NCBI GenBank assembly: GCA_015056055.1
Contig: SVHC01000002.1
Location: 62,001-126,000 of the forward strand
DNA: 64,000 bases
Reading direction: 5' to 3'
From: Clostridiales bacterium
GTDB taxonomy: Bacteria > Bacillota > Clostridia > Christensenellales > Aristaeellaceae
How positions within the stretch are numbered: position 1 is the first letter of the stretch; every line of letters begins with the position of its first letter. This document shows, piece after piece, positions 50,695 through 59,503 of this stretch. The notes below the pieces were generated by a model that had not been told where the DNA came from, searched no databases, and was given only the letters and a program-made list of their open reading frames with translations. A program made the position numbers and the translations under genes.

Positions 50695-53607
50695 ATGGAC
50701 CTTCTGACGAGAATTAAAGGGAATCTGACAGAATACCAGTCCATACCATTCTGGAGCTGGAATGACCGCTTGGAGTGCGAGGAACTCAGACAGCAGATCC
50801 GTGCGATGAAAGAAGCCGGAATCGGCGGTTTCTTTATGCATGCGCGCGGCGGACTTTCGACGCCGTACATGGGTGAGGAATGGTTTGAAGCGGTTGACGC
50901 TTGCATTAACGAAGCGGAAAAGCAGGGAATGCATGCCTGGTGCTATGATGAAAACGGCTGGCCGAGCGGGTTTGCCGGAATGAAGCTTCTGGAAGACAGT
51001 GCAAATTGGGTCCACTATATCACTTGCGAAAAGAAGGCGGAGTTTGACGGGGACGCCCTTGCGGTGTATGTACTGGAAGGGACGAGCCTGCGCCGCGTAT
51101 GGAAAAATGAGAATGCGGCAGAGTACATCTGCATTTATGACAAAACCAATAGTTCTGTGGTGGATATTCTGAATCCTGAAATCGTGCAGAAATTTTTGAA
51201 AGAAACGCACGAAAAGTATTATGAGCGCTTCGGGGATAAATTCGGCAAATCCATGCAGGGCTTTTTTACGGATGAACCGCAGTATTTCCGCCCGGATACG
51301 GGTTATTCGCCGATGGTAATCAAAGCATACCGCGAGCGATACGGCGAGGATATTCTCGATACGCTGGGTGCGCTGTTTATTGATTGCGATGAGGCTCCGC
51401 GTCTTCGATACCGTTACTGGCGACTGATGAATGAACTGTATATAAACGGATTCGTGAGGCAGGTATACGAGTGGTGCGATGCACACGGCTGCAAGCTGAC
51501 GGGCCATTCCGTTGAGGAAACCTGTATGCGCGGGCAGATGTATTGCAGCGCGGGCGTAATGCCGTTTTATGAGTACGAGCACATTCCGGGAATCGACAGT
51601 CTGGGGCGCGAACCGGATACGGATTGTCTGCCGAGACAGGTGTCATCCGTGGCACAGCAGCTTGGGAAAAAGCATGTGCTGACCGAAACCTTTGCCGGGG
51701 CAACCTGGGCGGTTACGCCGGTTGAACTGAAAAGAATGGCGGAATGGCAGTATGTAAATGGCGCGAATCAGATGTGCCAGCATCTGTATCCGTATTCCAT
51801 TCGCGGGCAGAGAAAACGCGACTGGCCTGCATTCTTCTCCAACCACTGCCCGTGGGTAAAAGATGGATTCCGCGCTTTCAATGACTATTTTACGACCATC
51901 GGATACATGCTTTCGGAAAGCCGGGAGGATGCAAAGGTTGCCGTTATCCATCCGATTCACGATTCCTATCTGGTTTATAAGCGGAACGAGCAGGATGGAA
52001 TCTTTGCTGCGGATGCGGTATTTGAGAAGCTGGTTGCAAAGCTTTCCGCCGCCGGAATCGTACATCATTATGTGGATGAATGGCTGCTTGAAAGGCATGG
52101 CGGCACAAACGGTGCAAAGCTTCGGATGGGAAAGTGTGAATACGAATATGTTGTTCTGCCCGAAATGGATACCATTGACAGGAATACGGCATGTGTGCTG
52201 AAAGAGTACCTTGCAAACGGCGGAAAGCTGTATCTGGAAGGGAAAGCCCCAACGATGATTGAGGGTGAAAAAGCCGATCTTTCCTTCCTGAAGAGCAATA
52301 TTGCTTTCGAGGACCTGCGCTTCGGACGTGTGCGCGTTGAGGAAAAAGAAACCATCCTGCGCTATACCGTCCGCGAGGCGGAATTCGGCGATTTTGTATA
52401 TGCCGTAAACCTTGATACGCAAAAGATATGCACCTCAAATCTGCGTATCCGTGCAAAGGGAGCAAAACTCTTTAATGCCATGGAACGCAGATATGAACCG
52501 GTATATTTTGAGAAGGACGGAGAGGACATTATCGTTCCCTTGTCGCTGGAGCCGGTTGAGTCCTGCATTCTGATTCTGGATGATGATGCTTTGCCCGCGC
52601 AGAAAAAAGAAACAGCGCAGATAAAAACAATTCTTCCGGAAAAGGCAAAAGTAATCGCACGGAGTGAGAATATTCTGGTTCTGGATACGGTTGCACTTTC
52701 CTATGACGGAGAGACGTTTGAAGAAAATCTGCCGGTAATGCTGGTTTCCGACAGGCTCCTGCGCGAAAAGACGAACAGAACCATCTATCTGAAATATTGC
52801 TTTAAGGCGGAAGAACTTCCGAACCGGATTCGCATTGAAAAAGAAAAGATGGGAACAAAACGTGCATGGTTCAACGGAGCGGAAATCCAATTCTGTGATT
52901 TAGGCACTCTGGATGCAGCGTTTGTAAGTGCGGATATTGCAGGCAGCGTAAAGCCGGGATTCAATGAACTACTCTTGGAAATTGACTATTACCAGGAAAA
53001 ACGTACATACGATATTTTCAACGATTTTTATTATGATCATACCGGAACGACGGAGAGCCTCGTGAATTGTCTGAGTTATGATACGGATATTGAAAATGTG
53101 TACGTGATGGGCGATTTCGCCGTATATGCTGCGGGCTTTGCGGAAGGTGAAGAGCTGATTACAAAAACGCCTTTCGTGATTTCGAAAGAAAAAGAAACTG
53201 TTCATCCGGCATGCCTTGCCGAGGAGGGATATCCCTTCTTCGGCGGCAGAATCACGCTTGAAGTTGAATTTGAAGCGGAAGGAAACGAAAGGGAAATCCG
53301 GCTTCCGGGCAATTACCATGCGGCAAAAGTTCGCGTGAATGGTAGGAATGAACAGCTCCTCTTGTTCGGTAAAAAAGCAAATGTGGAAGGCATGCTGCAA
53401 AAAGGAAAAAACAGCCTTGTGATAGAACTGATCACCGGATGCAGAAATCTGTATGGGCCGTTCCATGTGCGTGAAGAAGGTAAACTGGTGCTGGCGATTC
53501 CGGAATCCTATTCGGGATACGGAAAATGGAAGGATCATGCGGAAGAATACTATACGCCGGATTACAAGATCGAAAAGCTTGGCGTAAATGCTGTGAAACT
53601 GATTTAA
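50695..53607 (+). CDS. GH106-like putative alpha-L-rhamnosidase, array copy A
   Basis: A 970-residue protein without signal peptide. It starts with the Glyco_hydro_106-type opening (IPFWSWND at 17-24, then GIGGFFMHARGGL and WCYDENGWPSGFAGMKLL). The barrel region contains GFFTDEPQYF, KLTGHSVEE, LTETFAGATW and QMCQHLYPYS; a flavodoxin-like middle segment (YVVLPEMDTID) and C-terminal beta-sandwich domains (about 690-960) follow. GH106 enzymes cleave alpha-L-rhamnosyl linkages in pectin side chains; activity here is inferred. Copy A differs from the others at several active-region positions (WAVTPVELKRM, NGANQMCQ). GGGGAGAAG precedes the ATG. First gene of a probable four-gene operon. Confidence 0.78.
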   Translation: MDLLTRIKGNLTEYQSIPFWSWNDRLECEELRQQIRAMKEAGIGGFFMHARGGLSTPYMGEEWFEAVDACINEAEKQGMHAWCYDENGWPSGFAGMKLLEDSANWVHYITCEKKAEFDGDALAVYVLEGTSLRRVWKNENAAEYICIYDKTNSSVVDILNPEIVQKFLKETHEKYYERFGDKFGKSMQGFFTDEPQYFRPDTGYSPMVIKAYRERYGEDILDTLGALFIDCDEAPRLRYRYWRLMNELYINGFVRQVYEWCDAHGCKLTGHSVEETCMRGQMYCSAGVMPFYEYEHIPGIDSLGREPDTDCLPRQVSSVAQQLGKKHVLTETFAGATWAVTPVELKRMAEWQYVNGANQMCQHLYPYSIRGQRKRDWPAFFSNHCPWVKDGFRAFNDYFTTIGYMLSESREDAKVAVIHPIHDSYLVYKRNEQDGIFAADAVFEKLVAKLSAAGIVHHYVDEWLLERHGGTNGAKLRMGKCEYEYVVLPEMDTIDRNTACVLKEYLANGGKLYLEGKAPTMIEGEKADLSFLKSNIAFEDLRFGRVRVEEKETILRYTVREAEFGDFVYAVNLDTQKICTSNLRIRAKGAKLFNAMERRYEPVYFEKDGEDIIVPLSLEPVESCILILDDDALPAQKKETAQIKTILPEKAKVIARSENILVLDTVALSYDGETFEENLPVMLVSDRLLREKTNRTIYLKYCFKAEELPNRIRIEKEKMGTKRAWFNGAEIQFCDLGTLDAAFVSADIAGSVKPGFNELLLEIDYYQEKRTYDIFNDFYYDHTGTTESLVNCLSYDTDIENVYVMGDFAVYAAGFAEGEELITKTPFVISKEKETVHPACLAEEGYPFFGGRITLEVEFEAEGNEREIRLPGNYHAAKVRVNGRNEQLLLFGKKANVEGMLQKGKNSLVIELITGCRNLYGPFHVREEGKLVLAIPESYSGYGKWKDHAEEYYTPDYKIEKLGVNAVKLI

Positions 53608-53624
53608 TGGCAGGAGGAAAATGA

Positions 53625-56543
53625 ATGGATCTTCTGACAAGACTGAATGGCAATCTGACGGAATATCAGTCTATCCCGTTCTGGAGCTGGAATGATTGGC
53701 TGGAACCCGAGGAACTCCGCAGGCAGATTCGCGCGATGAAGGATGCCGGAATTGGCGGCTTCTTCATGCATGCGCGCGGCGGTCTTTCCACGCCTTATAT
53801 GGGAGCGGAATGGTTTGCAGCAGTGGATGCATGCATTGACGAGGCTGAAAAGCAGGGAATGCATGCCTGGTGCTATGACGAGAACGGCTGGCCGAGCGGT
53901 TTTGCGGGCATGAAGCTTTTAGAGGACAGTGCAAACTGGGTTCACTATATCACCTGCGAAAAAAAGGCGGAATTCGATGAAAATGCACTTGCGGTCTATG
54001 TGCTGGAAGGAACGAGCCTGCGCCGCGTATTGAAGGCAGAAAATGCCGGGGAATACATCTGCATTTACGATAAAACCAATTCTTCCGTAGTTGATATTCT
54101 GAATCCTGCGGTTGTGCAGAAATTCCTGCAGGAAGTACACGATCAGTATTATGAGCGCTTTGGCGACAAATTCGGCAAGGCGATGCAGGGCTTTTTCACG
54201 GATGAGCCGCAGTATTTCCGCCCGGATACGGGCTATTCGCCGATGGTGCTCAAGGCATACAGCGAACGATACGGCGAGGATATCCTCGATACACTCGGCG
54301 CGCTGTTTATCGATTGCGATCAGGCTCCGCGTCTGCGCTACCGCTATTGGCGGCTGATGAATGAACTGTACACCAACAGCTTTGCAAAGCAGATTTATGA
54401 CTGGTGCGACGAGCACAACTGCAAACTCACCGGACACTCGGTAGAAGAGTGCAATATGTGCGGCCAATTGGAGTGCTGCGCAGGCGTAATGCCGTTTTAT
54501 GAGTACGAACACATTCCGGGCATTGACAGCCTTGGTCGCTGGATTGCTTTGTCGGAAAGCATGCCGAGACAGGTGTCCTCTGTGGCACAGCAGCTGGGCA
54601 AAAAGCATGTTCTGACGGAAACTTTCGGCGGCGCGACGTGGTCGGTTACGCCGAAGGAGCTGAAGTGGATTGCCGAATGGCAGTATGTTCACGGTGTAAA
54701 CCAGATGTGTCAGCATCTGTATCCCTACTCGGTCCGCGGACAGAGGAAGAGGGACTATCCGGCATTCTTCTCGGAGCACAATCCGTGGGTGAAGGAAGGC
54801 TTCCGTGCTTTCAACGATTATTTCACGGCGATTGGCTATATGCTTTCCGAAAGTCGTGAGGATGCAAAAACTGCCATCATTCATCCCCTGCATGCATCGT
54901 ATTTGGTTTACAGCCAGAAGAACATCTGGCCGACCGATGCGCTGGACAAGAAGTTTGAAAAACTGGTAGAAAAATGCGGTGCTGCCGGAATGGGTCACCA
55001 TTACATTGACGAGTGGCTTTTGGAACGCCATGGCAGCGTAAACGGTGCAAAATTCCGCATGGGAGATTGCGAATACGAATATGTTATTCTGCCCGAAATG
55101 GCAACTATCGATGCAAATACCGCAAAATTGCTCAAGGAATACCTTGCAAACGGCGGAAAACTCTATGTGGAAGGCGCAGCACCCACGATGATCGAGGGTG
55201 AAGCAGCGGACCTTTCATTCCTCAAGAGCAATATTTCCTTCGATGAAATGTGCGCAGGCCGCGTTCGCATCGATAAAAAGGATACGCAGGTGCGTTACAC
55301 CGTGCGCGAAGCGGAGTTCGGCGACTTTGTATATGCCGTAAATCAGGACAATGAAAACGGTTACAGCGTAAAACTCGCAATCCGCGCGAATGGCGCAAAA
55401 CTTTTCAACGCCATGAAGCGCAGATATGAACCCGTTTACTTTGAAACGAATGGGGAAGACATCATTGTGCCTCTGAATTTCGGTCCTGCCGATTCCTTTA
55501 TCCTGATGCTGGATGATGAGGCGGTTTCCGCACCTTTGAAAGAGGAAAAAGAAGCACATTTCATCGCTGCCGAGAATGCAAAGGTGATTTCCTGCGGAGA
55601 AAATACGCTGGTTTTGGACAATGTTTCCCTTTCCTACGATGGAAAGAATTTTGAGGAAGCAGCGCATGTAATGGGTCTTTCCGACAGGCTTCTGCGCGAA
55701 AAGACGAACCGTACGCTCTACCTGAAATACGGCTTTACTGCCGATATCGTTCCGGAAAAGATTCGCATCGAAAAGGAAAAAATGGCGACGAAGCGCGCAT
55801 GGTTCAATGGACAGGAAATCGCATTCAACGATGAAGGCACGCTGGATAAGGCATTTGTAAGCGCGGATATCGCGGGAATGGTAAAGCAGGGCGAAAATGA
55901 ACTGCTTTTGGAAATTGAATATTATCAGGATGAGCATGTATACAACGTGTTCAACGACTTCTATTATGAACACAACTCCGCAACGGAAAGCCTGATCAAC
56001 TGCCTCAGCTATACGACGGATATCGAAGCTGTTTATGTAATGGGTGATTTCGGCGTATACGCCGGGGAAATCCGTGACGGTAAGGATATCATTGCTGTGC
56101 AGCCCGGATTCGTCATTGGGGCAAAAAATGAGAGCGTGCATCCCATGCGCCTTGTGGAGGAGGGGTATCCTTTCTTCAGCGGTGAAATGACGCTTGAGAT
56201 TCCCTTTGAAGCCAATGGTGATGAAACGATTCTGAGCATTCCGGGTATATACCATGTGGCGAAGGTATCCATCAACGGCGGCAGAGAAGAAATGCTGATG
56301 TTCGATAAGTTCATGGATGTAACGGAAATGCTGAAACAGGGTGAAAACATCCTCACCATAACGCTTGTTTCCAGCTGCCGCAATCTGTATGGTCCCTTCC
56401 ACCTGCGTGCGCAGAATAAACCGCATATTGTAGGACCCGATACCGGTACACGGTACGGCAAATGGAAGACGGGCGAAAATCTGGACTATTCTCCGGTGTA
56501 CATGCTGGAAAAATTCGGCGTGAACGGACTGGAACTTACCTGA
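53625..56543 (+). CDS. GH106-like putative alpha-L-rhamnosidase, array copy B
   Basis: A 972-residue paralogue of copy A with the same domain order. It is closest to copy A over most of its length (shared YFRPDTGYSPM, EGTSLRRV, GLSTPYMG). In the central segment (WSVTPKELKWIAEW, HGVNQMCQ) it instead agrees with copy D. AGGAGG lies 7 nt before the ATG at 53625, while an out-of-frame ATG at 53621 is ignored. The gap to copy A is 17 nt with no promoter or terminator. Confidence 0.78.
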   Translation: MDLLTRLNGNLTEYQSIPFWSWNDWLEPEELRRQIRAMKDAGIGGFFMHARGGLSTPYMGAEWFAAVDACIDEAEKQGMHAWCYDENGWPSGFAGMKLLEDSANWVHYITCEKKAEFDENALAVYVLEGTSLRRVLKAENAGEYICIYDKTNSSVVDILNPAVVQKFLQEVHDQYYERFGDKFGKAMQGFFTDEPQYFRPDTGYSPMVLKAYSERYGEDILDTLGALFIDCDQAPRLRYRYWRLMNELYTNSFAKQIYDWCDEHNCKLTGHSVEECNMCGQLECCAGVMPFYEYEHIPGIDSLGRWIALSESMPRQVSSVAQQLGKKHVLTETFGGATWSVTPKELKWIAEWQYVHGVNQMCQHLYPYSVRGQRKRDYPAFFSEHNPWVKEGFRAFNDYFTAIGYMLSESREDAKTAIIHPLHASYLVYSQKNIWPTDALDKKFEKLVEKCGAAGMGHHYIDEWLLERHGSVNGAKFRMGDCEYEYVILPEMATIDANTAKLLKEYLANGGKLYVEGAAPTMIEGEAADLSFLKSNISFDEMCAGRVRIDKKDTQVRYTVREAEFGDFVYAVNQDNENGYSVKLAIRANGAKLFNAMKRRYEPVYFETNGEDIIVPLNFGPADSFILMLDDEAVSAPLKEEKEAHFIAAENAKVISCGENTLVLDNVSLSYDGKNFEEAAHVMGLSDRLLREKTNRTLYLKYGFTADIVPEKIRIEKEKMATKRAWFNGQEIAFNDEGTLDKAFVSADIAGMVKQGENELLLEIEYYQDEHVYNVFNDFYYEHNSATESLINCLSYTTDIEAVYVMGDFGVYAGEIRDGKDIIAVQPGFVIGAKNESVHPMRLVEEGYPFFSGEMTLEIPFEANGDETILSIPGIYHVAKVSINGGREEMLMFDKFMDVTEMLKQGENILTITLVSSCRNLYGPFHLRAQNKPHIVGPDTGTRYGKWKTGENLDYSPVYMLEKFGVNGLELT

Positions 56544-56567
56544 AGATAAATAACGGGAGGAAAATAC

Positions 56568-59486
56568 ATGGATCTTTTGAACAGACTGAATGGAAACTTG
56601 ACGGAATATCAGTCGATCCCTTTCTGGAGCTGGAATGACAAACTGGAAGAAGAGGAACTGCGCAGACAGATTCGTTCAATGAAAGAAGCCGGAATCGGCG
56701 GCTACTTTATGCATGCGCGCGGCGGTCTGATGACCGAATACCTCGGCGAAGAATGGTTTGACGCCACGGCAGCATGTATTGACGAGGCGGAGAAGCAGGG
56801 CATGCATGCCTGGTGCTACGACGAAAACGGTTGGCCCAGCGGTTTTGCCGGCATGAAGCTTCTGGAAGACAAGGGCAACTGGGCGCATTACATTACCTGC
56901 GAAACGAAAGCAGGGTTTGATGCTGAGGCTCTGGGCGTCTATGTGCTGGAAGGCGAAAATCTTCGCCGCGTAAGTGCGGAAGAAAAAGCGGAGGAATACA
57001 TTTGCCTGTATGACAAGACCAATTCCTCTGTTGTTGATATTCTCAATCCCGAAATCGTTCGCAAATTCCTGGACGAAACACATGAAAAGTATTATGAGCG
57101 CTTCGGAGAATCCTTCGGCACGTATATGCAGGGATTCTTTACGGATGAACCGCAGTACTTCCGCTGGGACACTCCGTACACGCCCATGCTTCTTTCGGCA
57201 TACAAAGAACGCTATGGCGGGGATATCCTGGATACGCTGGGTGCACTGTTCATTGACTGCAAGCAGGCGCCGCGCCTGCGCTACCGCTATTGGAGACTGA
57301 TGAATGAGCTGTACACCAACAGCTTTGCAAAGCAGATTTACGATTGGTGCGATGAGCACAACTGCAAACTGACCGGCCATTCCATTGAGGAAAGCAGCAT
57401 TGACGGCCAGATGATGTGCTGCGCGGGTATCATGCCGTTCTATGAGTATGAGCATACCCCGGGCATTGACTGGCTGGGTCGCGGAATCGCCTCCGAAATG
57501 GCTCCCCGTCAGGTTTCTTCCGCTGCGCAGCAGCTGGGCAAAAAGCATGTTTTGACCGAAACCTTTGCCTGCGCGGGCTGGGATGTCTCTCCCAAAGAAC
57601 TCAAATGGATTGCCGAGTGGCAGTATGTGCACGGCGTAAACCAGATGTGTCAGCATCTGTATGCATATTCTGTTCGCGGTCAGCGAAAGCGCGACCATCC
57701 GGCGTTCTTCTCTGAGCACAATCCGTGGGTAAAAGCGGAGTTCCGCGCATTCAACGACTACTTTACGGCACTGGGCTATATGCTTGCAGAGAGCCGTGAG
57801 GAAGCCAATGTTGCGGTTATCCATCCCATGCGCAGCGCATATCTGACCTATAAGCACAGCAAGCCCAATCCGGCAATGCGTCAGCTGGATACTGCGTTTG
57901 TAAAGCTGGTGGAGGGTCTTGCTGCCGCAGGCATCGGTCATCACTATGTGGATGAATGGCTGCTGGCAAAACACGGCGGTGCAAACGGCGCAAAGCTGAA
58001 GATGGGTCTGCGCGAGTATGACTATGTTGTGCTGCCCGATATGGATACCATTGATGCAAATACCGTAGAAGTGCTGAAGGAGTACCTTGCAAACGGTGGT
58101 AAGCTTTGTGTTGCAGGCAGAATTCCGACGATGATCGAAGGCGAGGAAGCTGATCTTTCCTTCCTGAAGGGGAATATTACCCTTGCAGAACTGCAAAGCG
58201 GCCGCGTCAGCATCGATAAAAAGGATACAGCCGTGCGCTACACCGTGCGCGAAGCGGAGTTTGGCGACTTCGTATATGCAGTCAACCTTTCCATGAAGGA
58301 TGAGTTTGACGTAACGCTGCGCATCCGTGCAAAGGGCGCAAAGCTCTTTAATGCCATGGAGCGCAAGTATGAAGCGCTGTATTTTGAAACGGCTGGCGAC
58401 GAAATTATCGTTCCTGTGCACTTTGAAACGGGCGAATCGTATATCATCGTGATGGACGATGCTGCTGTGAGCGCGGCAAAACCGGCCGCCAAAGGCGCGG
58501 AAAAGGAACTTTCGCTGGATGCAAAGATCATTGCTGCTTCTGAAAATATGCTGCATATCGACGAAGTGCGCCTGTCCTATGACGGTGTGGAATATACCGA
58601 TGCAATGCCGGTGATGGCTGCATCCAATGAGCTTTTGCGCGGCAAGACCAATCGAACCGTATATCTCAAGTATGAATTCGAAGTCGAAAATGTGCCGGAA
58701 AAAATCCGTCTGGAACGCGAAAAGATGGGCGGCGTAAAGGCTTGGTTTAATGGGGCAGAAGTTGCATTTGCAGATGAAGGTACGCTGGACCGTGCATTTG
58801 TCAGCGAAAACATTGCAGGCAAAGTAAAGCAGGGCAAAAATGAGCTGGTTGTCCAGATTGAGTACTATCAGACGGAACTCGTTTACCATGTATTCAACGG
58901 CGTATTCTACGAACACTCCGATGCAACCGAGAGCATGCTCAACTGCACAAGCTATGTGACGGATATCGAAGCGGTTTACGTAATGGGCGATTTCGGCGTA
59001 TACGCAGAATCACTTGAAGCCGGCGAACGCAATACGATGATTGCAAACGGCCGTCAGTATATCGGTACGGCGAAGAAGCGGATTGCGATGAACAGCCTTG
59101 CTGAGAACGGTTATCTGTTCTTCGGCGGCGAGATGACTTTTGAGGTGCCGTTTGAGGCGAACGGAGATGAAAAGACCCTGACAGTTACCGGACGTCATGC
59201 GGTTGCTAAAGTGTCTGTAAACGGCGGCAAAGAGAAGCTTATGATGTTTGGCAACCATATGGATGTTGCAGGCCTTCTGAAGAAGGGAGAAAACACCCTG
59301 AAAATCACGTTGCTTTCCGGCTGCCGCAATATCTACGGTCCTTTCCATCAGCCTGATGTAGAACCGCTGGGCGTTGGTCCCGGCACCTTTGACCGCTATG
59401 GCCAGTGGGTGGACGGCAAATGCAAAAATTATGTGGACCGCTATTCCTTTGTGAAATTCGGTGTGGATAAGCTGATACTTGCATAA
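56568..59486 (+). CDS. GH106-like putative alpha-L-rhamnosidase, array copy C
   Basis: A 972-residue paralogue. It groups with copy D (YFRWDTPYTPM, LGVYVLEG, VTAACIDEAE-like context). It alone has FACAGWDVSP instead of FxGATWxVTP and LYAYS instead of LYPYS near the inferred active site, so its specificity may differ or its activity may be reduced. GGGAGGAAA precedes the ATG, and the gap to copy B is 24 nt. Confidence 0.78.
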   Translation: MDLLNRLNGNLTEYQSIPFWSWNDKLEEEELRRQIRSMKEAGIGGYFMHARGGLMTEYLGEEWFDATAACIDEAEKQGMHAWCYDENGWPSGFAGMKLLEDKGNWAHYITCETKAGFDAEALGVYVLEGENLRRVSAEEKAEEYICLYDKTNSSVVDILNPEIVRKFLDETHEKYYERFGESFGTYMQGFFTDEPQYFRWDTPYTPMLLSAYKERYGGDILDTLGALFIDCKQAPRLRYRYWRLMNELYTNSFAKQIYDWCDEHNCKLTGHSIEESSIDGQMMCCAGIMPFYEYEHTPGIDWLGRGIASEMAPRQVSSAAQQLGKKHVLTETFACAGWDVSPKELKWIAEWQYVHGVNQMCQHLYAYSVRGQRKRDHPAFFSEHNPWVKAEFRAFNDYFTALGYMLAESREEANVAVIHPMRSAYLTYKHSKPNPAMRQLDTAFVKLVEGLAAAGIGHHYVDEWLLAKHGGANGAKLKMGLREYDYVVLPDMDTIDANTVEVLKEYLANGGKLCVAGRIPTMIEGEEADLSFLKGNITLAELQSGRVSIDKKDTAVRYTVREAEFGDFVYAVNLSMKDEFDVTLRIRAKGAKLFNAMERKYEALYFETAGDEIIVPVHFETGESYIIVMDDAAVSAAKPAAKGAEKELSLDAKIIAASENMLHIDEVRLSYDGVEYTDAMPVMAASNELLRGKTNRTVYLKYEFEVENVPEKIRLEREKMGGVKAWFNGAEVAFADEGTLDRAFVSENIAGKVKQGKNELVVQIEYYQTELVYHVFNGVFYEHSDATESMLNCTSYVTDIEAVYVMGDFGVYAESLEAGERNTMIANGRQYIGTAKKRIAMNSLAENGYLFFGGEMTFEVPFEANGDEKTLTVTGRHAVAKVSVNGGKEKLMMFGNHMDVAGLLKKGENTLKITLLSGCRNIYGPFHQPDVEPLGVGPGTFDRYGQWVDGKCKNYVDRYSFVKFGVDKLILA

Positions 59487-59503
59487 AAGAAAGAGGGAAA
59501 AGC

